From NCBI GenBank assembly GCA_022843785.1, contig JALHMZ010000009.1, forward strand, positions 96,931-160,930: DNA of 64,000 nt. The letters are read 5' to 3'. Under the pieces are notes generated by a model. The model was given only the letters and a program-made list of their open reading frames with translations, searched no databases and was not told where the DNA came from. Origin of the DNA: Nitrospira sp. Lineage in GTDB: Bacteria > Nitrospirota > Nitrospiria > Nitrospirales > Nitrospiraceae. The position numbers and the translations under genes are program-made. Below are positions 28,515-37,546 of this stretch, one piece after another. How positions within the stretch are numbered: the stretch's first letter is position 1; every line of letters begins with the position of its first letter.

Positions 28515-28871
28515 ATGGATATGACACCCGAGACAGACCAATGGGAAGGCTGGAGTCACTTTCACGAGCGGCAGTCCCGCTCGGATCGGGTCCCGCTTGT
28601 GCAAGCCGTTGTCTTCGAACCGTCGGCCCATCGCATTGAAGGGGAGCAGATCATGCTCCATAGCCGAGTTGGACTCAGTCTCAACGTGAGCAGTACGGGG
28701 CTTTGTCTGCTGGTCGACCAGTGCCCGGCGTCAGGCGAAGTGTGGCGCCTGCGGATACCAAGCGCGACACAGGGGGTTCAAACGCCCACCCTCGCCGATG
28801 TCCGATGGGTGAGACCGCTTCCATTTGTAAAGAGCGGCCTTGTCATTGTGGGGTTGAAATTCATTCTGTAG
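28515..28871 (+). CDS. PilZ-like domain protein
   Basis: 'RVGLSLNVSSTGLCLLVDQCPASGEVWRLRIP...LADVRWVRPL' resembles the PilZ core (D/NxSxxG motif). Confidence 0.6.
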   Translation: MDMTPETDQWEGWSHFHERQSRSDRVPLVQAVVFEPSAHRIEGEQIMLHSRVGLSLNVSSTGLCLLVDQCPASGEVWRLRIPSATQGVQTPTLADVRWVRPLPFVKSGLVIVGLKFIL

Positions 28872-29116
28872 CAGGATGCTGAAAAAGTCTGCCAGCGGCG
28901 TTCTCGCATCGCTCAGAGGCTCAGCGTGCCGAAGTGTAGGACTCACCACTTCGCTTGTTGCGGCCCGCCCCGTGGCATAGCGCGTCTCGGCGCGCCGGGG
29001 TGGGTGGATGAGAATAGCGGCCATTGTGAGCATCCTTCCTGGCGAGTCGGTGTTGTATCGATTCTTGATACCATGGTGGTTACAGAAGTCAAAACGAGTT
29101 TTTCCGCAGCCTGCTA
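28869..29116. repeat. MITE-like dispersed element, copy 2 (diverged)
   Basis: Starts TAGCAGGATGCTGAAAAAG; ends TTTTTCCGCAGCCTGCTA; internal 'TTCTCGCATCGCTCAGAGGCTCA' shared with copy 1. Confidence 0.65.
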
Positions 29117-29153
29117 GGTTCCTCCGTGATCGTGGGCCAAGGAAGGTGATCGA

Positions 29154-31556
29154 ATGGGGACGTGGGGCGTGAGCCGGTCTGAGACGATGGGAGCTGTTCT
29201 GCTGCTTGTCGCCGTCGTCGTCTCAAGCTGTGCTTCGCCGGAGCTTCGCAAGGCCGACGGATATGCGGAGCATGGCGAGTGGGATAAGGCAGTCGAAGCC
29301 TATCGGGAAGCGGCTAAAAAGGAGCCGTTTTCAGAGACCGTTCAGTCGCGAATGGGTCTTGCCAAGACTCGGGCGGCCGAGGGCCATTACGAGGCAGGTC
29401 GTCAGGCTTTCGATGCGGATCGGCTGCCAGACGCGGCGCGGGAATTCAAGTTGGCACTCGGGTTCGATCCGTCAAAGCCCGAGCATCATGCCGCGATGAG
29501 CATGGTGCTCCGCCTGAAAGAAGCGCGCGATCAGATGCACACCGGTGTGAAGTTGCAGGGGCTTGGGCGTTTGGAGGAGGCCCTCGCCGCGTTCGAGCGG
29601 GCCATTGAGTTGGACTCGTCCCTGATCCGCGCGTCCGAAGGGATCACTGACATCACCACGCAGCAGCGGGCCGCCAAAATGATCGGCGGTAGCTCGGAGC
29701 CGATCACCCTCCGGTTCCAAAACGCCAAGTTGCGGGAAGTGTTTGAAATCGTCGCGCGGACAGCCGGTGTCAACGTGATCTTCGATAAAGAAGTACGCGA
29801 CGATCCCATCACTATCTTCATCAAGGAGTTGCCGTTCGATGAGGCGCTCGACTTGATCTTGAACACCAATGGCCTGGTTGCCCAGCGGGTGGCGGCGGAC
29901 ACGATTCTGGTGATGCCAAAAAACCAGCAAAAGCAAGCGCAATATCAGGACTTGCTGATGCGCACGTTTTATCTATCCAATGCCAAGGCCAAGGATGCGG
30001 TGAATCTGGTGCGGACGCTGCTCGACAGCAAGAAGATTTATGTCGATGAGAAAGTGAACGCCATCGTGGTGCGTGACGAGCCAGCGAAGCTCCAGCTGGC
30101 GGAGCGCCTGTTGTTCGCGATTGATCGCCGAGAGCCAGAAGTGGAACTTGACCTGGAAGTGCTGGAGGTAAATCGAACGAAAAGTCTCAAGTACGGACTC
30201 AATTACGCAAAGCAGGCTGGCTATGGGCTTCGCCCTCCGAGCGGCACAGGCGGGATCTCCACCGCGCCGACAACCTGGGCCTTCGAGGCGCTCACCTCCC
30301 TGGGAGCCGGGAGTTATCTGTTCCTGATCCCGTCGAGCGTCCTGATTGATTTTTTCAAACAGGATTCCGAGGCCAAGACGTTGGCTTCTCCCAAGCTTCG
30401 TGTCTTGAACAACAAGACGGCAAGCATCAACGTTGGCGACAAGCAACCCATTCTTTTGTCGACCACGAATGTGCTGCCGGGGCAGGCGGCGACTGGCGCC
30501 GTACCGACGACATCGACCGTGACCTCCATCGAATTCAAAGACACGGGTGTCAAGCTCACGGTCGAACCAAGCATCAATCTGGTCGATGAAGTGACGCTCA
30601 AGCTCAAGGTCGAAGTCACCAGGTTGGGCGACCAAGTGACGTTGCAGGCGAGTCCGGAGATCAAGCAGTTCAAATTCGGAACGAGGATGGCGGAAACGGT
30701 GCTGATGCTCAAGGACGATGAGACGGTAGTCTTGGCCGGTTTGATTCAAGATGAAGAGCGTAAGAATCGGTCGAGCGTTCCACTGATCGGAGACATCCCT
30801 TGGCTGGGACAGCTCTTTACCTCCACCACCACGGATCGGGTGGCGACGGAGGTCGTGCTCACCATTACGCCTCGGATCGTCCGGAGCATGACCGCGCCGC
30901 CGATCGCCCAGCAAGCCTTCTGGTCCGGTACCGAAAGCACCTATGCGACCGAACAGCTTTTCCCTCCCCGGCCATCGGCCGTCAAGTATCCGGCCTCAAA
31001 ATCGTCCGGTGACCGTGTCGTGCGTCCTGCTGCAGAACCCGGTGCAGGAATGGAAGGGGTGTCGGTGCCTGATGACACGGCTGCAACCTCCGGCACTCCG
31101 TCACCTGGAGGGCGCAGGGCGAACGAGGAGCCAGTAGGTAAGGCGCCGCTGTCTGCGCGAAAGATGCCGGTACGAATGGTCGGCGGCCTGTCGTTGAATC
31201 CGGAAGAACTGACGGCCGCGGTCGGACAGGAATTTCGGCTCGATCTGGTGACGTCACAGGCTGAGACGATGGGCGAGGCGGGTCTATCGGTGAGTTACGA
31301 CCCACAGACAGTCGAATTCGTCCGTGTCGTCCCCGGCGCCGCATCGATTTCTGCCCGCGCCGCCGACGGCCAGGTCGTGATTGCCGTCAACAGACAAGCG
31401 ATAGGAGGAGCGGGAGAAGCCGTGCTGGCCATGCTGTTCTTTCATGCGAAGGTTCCTGGAGACAGCGAGTTGAGTGTGCGGGCGATTGCGGATGCCGGTT
31501 CATCGAGTGAGGGTGGAGAACCGCCGATCCGGCAGGCGGTGGTGCACGTGAAGTAG
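29154..31556 (+). CDS. type II secretion/type IV pilus secretin (GspD/PilQ-like) with N-terminal TPR and C-terminal cohesin-like domain
   Basis: Secretin domain 'DSEAKTLASPKLRVLNNKTASINVGDKQPI', 'VVLAGLIQDEERKNRSSVPLIGDIPWLGQLF'; C-term cohesin-like 'VGQEFRLDLVTSQAETMGEAGLSVSYDPQTVEFV'. Confidence 0.9.
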   Translation: MGTWGVSRSETMGAVLLLVAVVVSSCASPELRKADGYAEHGEWDKAVEAYREAAKKEPFSETVQSRMGLAKTRAAEGHYEAGRQAFDADRLPDAAREFKLALGFDPSKPEHHAAMSMVLRLKEARDQMHTGVKLQGLGRLEEALAAFERAIELDSSLIRASEGITDITTQQRAAKMIGGSSEPITLRFQNAKLREVFEIVARTAGVNVIFDKEVRDDPITIFIKELPFDEALDLILNTNGLVAQRVAADTILVMPKNQQKQAQYQDLLMRTFYLSNAKAKDAVNLVRTLLDSKKIYVDEKVNAIVVRDEPAKLQLAERLLFAIDRREPEVELDLEVLEVNRTKSLKYGLNYAKQAGYGLRPPSGTGGISTAPTTWAFEALTSLGAGSYLFLIPSSVLIDFFKQDSEAKTLASPKLRVLNNKTASINVGDKQPILLSTTNVLPGQAATGAVPTTSTVTSIEFKDTGVKLTVEPSINLVDEVTLKLKVEVTRLGDQVTLQASPEIKQFKFGTRMAETVLMLKDDETVVLAGLIQDEERKNRSSVPLIGDIPWLGQLFTSTTTDRVATEVVLTITPRIVRSMTAPPIAQQAFWSGTESTYATEQLFPPRPSAVKYPASKSSGDRVVRPAAEPGAGMEGVSVPDDTAATSGTPSPGGRRANEEPVGKAPLSARKMPVRMVGGLSLNPEELTAAVGQEFRLDLVTSQAETMGEAGLSVSYDPQTVEFVRVVPGAASISARAADGQVVIAVNRQAIGGAGEAVLAMLFFHAKVPGDSELSVRAIADAGSSSEGGEPPIRQAVVHVK

Positions 31557-31568
31557 CGGGGGGCCGAT

Positions 31569-31937
31569 ATGCAGCGCGATGGCGGTTACACACTTCTCGA
31601 GCTCCTGATCGTGATCACAATCGTGGGCACGCTTGCGACGCTGGCTGAACCGCTTTGGGAGCAGTCGGTGCTGAAAGCGCGCGAAGCGGCCTTGAGGCGG
31701 ACGTTGTTTACCATGCGAGATGTCATCGATCAGTATCGGGCTGATCGGGGAGGCTACCCGGTGAGCCTGCGCGATATGGTGCAGGCGGGGTATCTACGCG
31801 TGCTGCCGATCGATCCGCTGACGAAATCGAGCGCGACCTGGCAGGAAATTCCCGCGGAGCCGGAAGGGGGCGTTGGAGATGTCCATAGCGGAAGCAGACT
31901 CATTGGTTCGGACGGCACACCCTATAATCATTGGTGA
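31569..31937 (+). CDS. GspG-like pseudopilin
   Basis: RDGG|YTLLELLIVITIVGTLATLAEPLW; C-term VGDVHSGSRLIGSDGTPYNHW. Confidence 0.9.
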   Translation: MQRDGGYTLLELLIVITIVGTLATLAEPLWEQSVLKAREAALRRTLFTMRDVIDQYRADRGGYPVSLRDMVQAGYLRVLPIDPLTKSSATWQEIPAEPEGGVGDVHSGSRLIGSDGTPYNHW

Positions 31938-31941
31938 CTTC

Positions 31942-32538
31942 ATGCGGACCAGAGTGATCGGCATTGCGATAGGCGCGGTGGTTGCCGGTGGGCTGTTCGC
32001 CGGCTGTGCGCCAGTTCCCTCCACGAATGAAGCCGACATGCAGGACTGCAAAACACGGATCGCGCGAGTCATCGGTGATCGCGATGCGTTGCTGGCGGGT
32101 GCTCGCGCAGAAGTCGCTGCAAGCAGGATTGCCGCGGCCAAGAAGGAGGCGGAGTTGCAGGAACTGCGGAAGGCGGTGGGAGATCTGCGGCGGGAGAATG
32201 CCGATTCGCACCACGCGCTGACGGTGATGAAACAGACGGTGGACAGAGCGCAGGAAGAAGCCAATCGGATGCGAACAGAGCGGGCGCAGGCTGAGCAAAC
32301 GAAGCAAGAGCGTGAACTGTCCGAGCTGCAGGCGACGGTGCATGCGTTGACGGAGCGAATCGACCGGCTGAAAGAGCAGGTATTGGAAGCGGTGCTCTCT
32401 GCGACGGCGCTGCCCGAGGAGTCTTCCAGAGCGACGTCCGCCGCCGGAAAGAATCATCAGCCACGGCCGCCGAAACCCGTGGTCCTTCCCATCGATGCGA
32501 AGCGCATGGGACAGACGCTGCCGATTTCAGCGCAATAA
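31942..32538 (+). CDS. coiled-coil lipoprotein, hypothetical
   Basis: Lipobox GGLFAGCAP then a long Glu/Arg/Ala-rich coiled coil. Confidence 0.6.
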   Translation: MRTRVIGIAIGAVVAGGLFAGCAPVPSTNEADMQDCKTRIARVIGDRDALLAGARAEVAASRIAAAKKEAELQELRKAVGDLRRENADSHHALTVMKQTVDRAQEEANRMRTERAQAEQTKQERELSELQATVHALTERIDRLKEQVLEAVLSATALPEESSRATSAAGKNHQPRPPKPVVLPIDAKRMGQTLPISAQ

Positions 32539-32569
32539 CGGAGAACGACGCGTTCCGAGGATATTGCCG

Positions 32570-34291
32570 ATGCCGACATTCGTCAGACAGAAACCGTTGG
32601 CCGATCTTCTCGTAGAAAGAGGCTTGTTTCCGTCCGGGATGGCCGCTGAGCTGTCGGGTCGCGCGGGCAGTTCCCAGCGCCGGTTGCAGGCGCTCCTGGT
32701 GGAAGAGCAACTGCTGTCGGAATCCGTGCTCGCGGAAATACTGGCGGAACAGTGTTCGGTTCCTTACCGCAGTCTCGATGGATATCGTGTGGATTTTGAG
32801 AAATTTGCCGCGATCTCGGTGGAGACGATGCGTGAGTATCGGTTTGTCCCGTTGGAAGACGACGGGATGACGCTCACCGTAGGCGTGCCAGATCCGTACG
32901 ATCTCCACCGGCTGGATCGGTTGGATGCGCTTCTCGGCCGGGAGTGGCGAGCGGTGATCGTTCCGCCGTCGGCTATTCTGGAGGCACTAAAAGAAAGCGA
33001 GCGGAACGCGCAGATGGTCGCGCGCGTGAGCGATGAGTTCCGCCCTCTGCTGGTTCAGGAGACCGAGCAAGGGGAGGAAGTCCTTTCAGTCGATAAGCTG
33101 AACAACGAACAGAGTCCGATCGTTCAGTTAATCGATACGATGATCGTCAATGCGTTAGAAAAGCGGGCCAGCGACATCCACATCGAGCCGGCCGACGGGG
33201 TCACCGAGATCAAGTATCGCATCGACGGCGTGCTCTATCTGGCGATGGAGCCGTTGGACCTACGATTTCACAATCCGTTGGTATCCAGAATCAAGGTCAT
33301 GTCCGAACTGGATATCGCCGAGCGGCGCATTCCGCAAGACGGCCGCTTCAAGCTGAGGCTTCAGCGCCGCACCATCGACTTTCGGGTCTCTATCCTCCCC
33401 AGTGCGTTCGGCGAATCCATCGTGATCCGCATTCTGGCGAAGGAGGAATTCACCTCCGGACAGCGTGGAATCCATCTGAACGCGCTCGGCCTCAAGCAAG
33501 AAGATTTACGGCGTTTCCGGAGGGCGATCACGGCCTCGTACGGCATGGTCCTGGTGACCGGACCGACGGGCAGCGGCAAGACCACGACGCTCTATGCCGC
33601 GCTCAACGAGGTCAACTCCAAAGAGGACAAGATCATTACGATTGAAGATCCGGTGGAGTACCAGTTGAAGGGGGTGGTCCAGATCCCAGTCAACGAAAAG
33701 AAAGGACTCACTTTTGCCCGCGGTTTGCGATCTATTCTGCGCCACGATCCGGACAAGATCATGGTGGGTGAAATTCGGGATGCCGAGACTGCCCAGATCG
33801 CAATTCAGTCCGCCTTGACCGGGCATCTGGTATTTTCGACCGTGCACGCCAACAACGCATTCGATGTGATCGGCCGTTTCGTGAACATGGGGATCGAGCC
33901 CTACAATTTCATCTCCTCCTTGAACTGTATCATGGCGCAGCGGCTGGTTCGAACCATTTGCCCGTCCTGTAAGGCGCCGGTTTCGGTGAGCCCGGCGCAG
34001 TGTGAGCAGTTGGGGTTTGATGCAGGGCTGGTGTCCGGTCGGGTTCTCTACGAAGGCAAGGGCTGTGTCGCCTGTCATGGTTTGGGCTATCGGGGGCGCC
34101 AGGCGATCACGGAGTTTCTGCCGGTCACCGAGGACATCAAAGAATTGATTCTCGGGCGGCGCCCTCCTTCGGAAATTCGCGCAATGGCGCTGGCGAACGG
34201 CATGACGACCTTGCGCCAGGCCGGTATCGAAAAGATGCTGGCGGGAGAGACGACCATGAAAGAAGTCCACCGCATGACGTTCGTCGGGTAA
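32570..34291 (+). CDS. type II secretion/type IV pilus assembly ATPase (GspE/PilB)
   Basis: GPTGSGKTTTLYAALNEVN, 'RSILRHDPDKIMVGEIRDAETAQIAIQSALTGHLVFSTVHAN', Cys4 zinc motif CPSCKAP...CVACHG. Confidence 0.95.
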   Translation: MPTFVRQKPLADLLVERGLFPSGMAAELSGRAGSSQRRLQALLVEEQLLSESVLAEILAEQCSVPYRSLDGYRVDFEKFAAISVETMREYRFVPLEDDGMTLTVGVPDPYDLHRLDRLDALLGREWRAVIVPPSAILEALKESERNAQMVARVSDEFRPLLVQETEQGEEVLSVDKLNNEQSPIVQLIDTMIVNALEKRASDIHIEPADGVTEIKYRIDGVLYLAMEPLDLRFHNPLVSRIKVMSELDIAERRIPQDGRFKLRLQRRTIDFRVSILPSAFGESIVIRILAKEEFTSGQRGIHLNALGLKQEDLRRFRRAITASYGMVLVTGPTGSGKTTTLYAALNEVNSKEDKIITIEDPVEYQLKGVVQIPVNEKKGLTFARGLRSILRHDPDKIMVGEIRDAETAQIAIQSALTGHLVFSTVHANNAFDVIGRFVNMGIEPYNFISSLNCIMAQRLVRTICPSCKAPVSVSPAQCEQLGFDAGLVSGRVLYEGKGCVACHGLGYRGRQAITEFLPVTEDIKELILGRRPPSEIRAMALANGMTTLRQAGIEKMLAGETTMKEVHRMTFVG

Positions 34292-34300
34292 CGGGTGCGT

Positions 34301-35284
34301 ATGAACTTGCTCCGGACGCATCGCGCCGATACGGGGGTGAGTCTTCGACCGGATGGGATCACGGTAGTGCGAGTGACGCGGGCGTGGAGACGGCCCGCGA
34401 AGGTCCGCTCCATAGAGGAGCGGCCCATTAGGAGCGGCCTGCTTCGTGTGTCGTGCACGGAGGTGAATGTCGAGAATGTGGACGAACTCGCGCGCGACCT
34501 TGCGGCGGCGGTTGGCTCGGTCCGGGCCAGGACGGTGGCACTCAGCCTGCCTGACGGGTGTGCCTCCATGGCGATCTTGTCCTTCGAGTCGCTTCCCGGC
34601 GGCGAACGGGAGCGTGAGACCCTTGTGCGGTGGCGATTCCAGCATGACCGGCGTTGCGTGCTGACGGACGAGCAGATGGTCTACCGGATCTATCCTGCCC
34701 CTGCGCGCGCCCCGTATCCCGAGGGAGCTGTAGACGGTGGGACGGTGACGGCGTACGTGATGGCGATTGCCGTCAAGCCATCTATTCTGCGGCAGTATCA
34801 CAAGGTGTGCGAGCAGGCCGGGCTTCTGCCCGTCTCGATCGGGCTCTCCTCATTGCAGGCGTTCGATCTGTGCCGGATGTCCGTTGCCCCGGCGTCCGAA
34901 CAATTCTGGGCTTTCCGGATGTCGGACCGGTTGACCTTCGTTGCCTGTCGGGGAGGAGTGCCGGTGTTTCTGCGCGGCACGCGCGTCAAGGAGAATGACA
35001 ATGTGCGGGCGGAGCTTCTCTCCAGCCTGCAATGCTTCGATGACGACTGTTCACATGGCGATGGGCCAGCCGGGACCGGTCCCGCCGTCTTGTATGTCAT
35101 GAGCGAACGGATGGACGAGCAGAAGGGCCAGGCCGAGGAAAGGGCCCTGTGGACTCCCGCCGGACATCTGCGATGGCAGGTTGAGGTTCGAAACGACTGG
35201 CCTGAAAACCGACAGGCCTGGCCGCCTGATACCGCGATGTCGATCGGCCGATGGTGTGCGCTGGCGAGCACAGAAGTGGTGTGA
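34301..35284 (+). CDS. PilM/GspL-like actin-fold assembly protein
   Basis: Gene order before PilN/PilO-like ORFs; PilM-like 'VSLRPDGITVVRV' and 'MAIAVKPSILRQYHKVCEQAGLLPVSIGL'. Confidence 0.65.
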   Translation: MNLLRTHRADTGVSLRPDGITVVRVTRAWRRPAKVRSIEERPIRSGLLRVSCTEVNVENVDELARDLAAAVGSVRARTVALSLPDGCASMAILSFESLPGGERERETLVRWRFQHDRRCVLTDEQMVYRIYPAPARAPYPEGAVDGGTVTAYVMAIAVKPSILRQYHKVCEQAGLLPVSIGLSSLQAFDLCRMSVAPASEQFWAFRMSDRLTFVACRGGVPVFLRGTRVKENDNVRAELLSSLQCFDDDCSHGDGPAGTGPAVLYVMSERMDEQKGQAEERALWTPAGHLRWQVEVRNDWPENRQAWPPDTAMSIGRWCALASTEVV

Positions 35285-35290
35285 CGATCC

Positions 35291-35926
35291 ATGACGTTCC
35301 GGCGTGTGGTGATGTGGCGGCAGCCGGCGGCTGACTCGCCCACGTTCCATCAATTGCATCAGGAGTTCGCGCCTGCAGAGGTGCGCGCTGTGCAATGGAC
35401 ACAACGGGGGCTGACCGCCGGCTGTTTCGCGGCGTTGGTGGTGGTGGGGTGGTGGGGATGGAACAGCCGGGCGGTTGATGAAACAGCGGCGGCCTACGAA
35501 CAGTCTACGGTGCGTACAGAACGGGCGACGAGTGAGTTCCTGGAACGGATGCGGCAGGATCGCCTGGCTTTCAGTCAAGAACAGGTGGCGATGATCCGTG
35601 AACAAGTCGCCTTCGCCAATCGGCTGTCCGAGAAGCGGAGCTTCTCTTGGACGCAACTACTGAGCGATCTGGAAGCGACCCTGCCGCCTCATGTGGCGCT
35701 GATCAACATTAAACTCGATTTTCAAGAGTCCGCGATTGTGCTGGAAGGAACAGCCGTTCGGCTGCAAGACGTGAATGTGTTCATCACGCAACTGCATGGG
35801 CATCGGGCGTTCCGCCATGCGGTGCTCGATAAGCATGAGATCCGCCATGAGACGGGCGAGAACCCGATGGCTGGTGATGCCGCCATCGAGTTTCGCCTCT
35901 CGGTGCGCTATCACCCCCTGCTGTAG
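35291..35926 (+). CDS. PilN-like assembly protein
   Basis: Single N-terminal TM then 'WTQLLSDLEATLPPHVALINIKLDFQESAIVLEGTA', typical of PilN. Confidence 0.75.
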   Translation: MTFRRVVMWRQPAADSPTFHQLHQEFAPAEVRAVQWTQRGLTAGCFAALVVVGWWGWNSRAVDETAAAYEQSTVRTERATSEFLERMRQDRLAFSQEQVAMIREQVAFANRLSEKRSFSWTQLLSDLEATLPPHVALINIKLDFQESAIVLEGTAVRLQDVNVFITQLHGHRAFRHAVLDKHEIRHETGENPMAGDAAIEFRLSVRYHPLL

Positions 35927-35933
35927 GGAAACC

Positions 35934-36539
35934 ATGTTAGGCAGAGTCGAACATGTGGTGGTGCTGAGCGTGACGAGACCGGCGTTACGATCGTTGGCCC
36001 TCTCATCCACCTGCGCGCTGCTGGCGCTCGCTGCGCTCGTCGGGGCCTACGTGGAGTGGGTAATACCGGCGGATGACCGTCTTGAGCGCGCGGAGGCCGC
36101 CTATCGAAAGGCAACCGTGGAACAGGAACAGAGCCGATCGCAACGCGCGTTGTTTGAAAGGGCCAAGCTGGCTCAGGACCAGGTGGACACCTTTTGGCGC
36201 GCGTTGCCCTCCCAGGAAGAGTACGCGGCTTTGGCCATGGCCATTTCGGAATTGGGGAAAGCGGAGCACCTGACCATTCCAGGCATGAATTACCACCTGG
36301 AAGAATCGGAAGGGCGGCTGCCGGTCAAAGCGTCTCTGTCGTTTCGTGTCATCGGGGACTATGCGGCGATGTACCGGTTCATCCATCGCTTGGAGGCCGC
36401 CGAGTCTTATCTGGTCGTCGAGAGCCTCGATGCTGCAAGAGCGGACAAAGCAGCCCGCGCGACGTCGTATGCGGTCGTGTTCAACGTGACCGTCGCGACA
36501 TTTCTTCGGCCCAGTCCTCCACGAGGGAACATGTCATGA
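35934..36539 (+). CDS. PilO/GspM-like assembly protein
   Basis: N-terminal TM, coiled coil, ferredoxin-like fold segment; position after pilN. Confidence 0.65.
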   Translation: MLGRVEHVVVLSVTRPALRSLALSSTCALLALAALVGAYVEWVIPADDRLERAEAAYRKATVEQEQSRSQRALFERAKLAQDQVDTFWRALPSQEEYAALAMAISELGKAEHLTIPGMNYHLEESEGRLPVKASLSFRVIGDYAAMYRFIHRLEAAESYLVVESLDAARADKAARATSYAVVFNVTVATFLRPSPPRGNMS

Positions 36540-37189
36540 CTCAGCGGGCGAAATATTTTCTGTTCGGAGGCTGTGTGGCCCTCTGGGTCTTGCTGCTTGC
36601 CATGCGGTGGGTGACTGGAGAATCGCCTCAAGAAGTGCCGCTGCGGTTTCAGAGCGGCCAGAAGCCCGTCGCCGTGGCAGTGGGAGGACAGGATGCGGAT
36701 GGGTTGGGGGTCAAGCCGGTCAAGGCACAAGGGCAGCAAGTGCCGGCGGGCCCGAAGAAAAATATTTTCGCGATGGGCCGAGCCGTTGCGCCGGAGAGCG
36801 CCAAGAAAATCAGTGTGGTCAAGCGAAGCGCGCCGCCGGTTCCGGCGCCGCCTCCTTTTGTGGTTCCACCGCCGCCTTCTGTTCCGGCTGGCCCCACGCC
36901 CGAAGAGCTGGCGGCGATCGCCGCGCGCCAACAGCACGAATTGCGGTCCAGGCAGGTCCGTGAGCAGATGGCCCAGTATCGGTATCTCGGGTATGCGGAC
37001 CGTGATGGCCGTCAGCAGGCGTTTCTCGGAAAAGGTACCGAGATCTATATTCTCCAACGAGGGGACCAGCTTGACGGGAGATTTCTCGTGGCCTCCATTA
37101 ACCCGACTGTCGTCGTGCTTCGAGAAGGCGTCACCAATCTTGAAGCCCGCATTGAACTGAAGAAAGACTCCTCAGCCAATCCTTCCTGA
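36536..37189 (+). CDS. PilP/GspC-like inner-membrane protein
   Basis: N-terminal TM, Pro-rich linker, small C-term domain 'YRYLGYADRDGRQQAFLGKGTEIYILQRGDQLDGRFLV'. Confidence 0.65.
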   Translation: MTQRAKYFLFGGCVALWVLLLAMRWVTGESPQEVPLRFQSGQKPVAVAVGGQDADGLGVKPVKAQGQQVPAGPKKNIFAMGRAVAPESAKKISVVKRSAPPVPAPPPFVVPPPPSVPAGPTPEELAAIAARQQHELRSRQVREQMAQYRYLGYADRDGRQQAFLGKGTEIYILQRGDQLDGRFLVASINPTVVVLREGVTNLEARIELKKDSSANPS

Positions 37190-37297
37190 TCCAGCCGTCC
37201 TTTCTATACCGACACGATTTCTCTCACGCTGCCGTCCAGGTGTCGGACGTGCTCTTCGGTTCGCCTGAAGCTGGAGCATAAGGGGCCAATCATCCCG

Positions 37298-37333
37298 ATC
37301 CCCCCAAATGGGTATACCCATTTGTCGGGATTG
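37298..37333. promoter_or_regulatory. candidate inverted-repeat regulatory motif, site E
   Basis: ATCCC..CAAATGGGTATACCCATTTG..GGGATTG, same as site B. Confidence 0.55.
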
Positions 37334-37546
37334 CACGCGCATGAAAAAAGCGTAGAGTCCGCTGCCATGCTGAACACGTCATTCGTGAAACGTGAAAACT
37401 GTTTTGCAAGCGCGTGTTCGTCACGCGTCTTACAACAATCGTCATTCGCGATGAAATTGTTCGCGTCATATGTCATCAGCTGGTGTAGGGCCTTCATCTC
37501 ACCCCTGACCATTCACGCCTCACGGCCTGCTGGAAAGGAACTGCCC

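Noticed and set aside
33506-34801. 431-aa minus-strand ORF across gspE/pilM
   Set aside because: Overlaps two confident secretion genes in antisense; Arg/His-rich translation without domains
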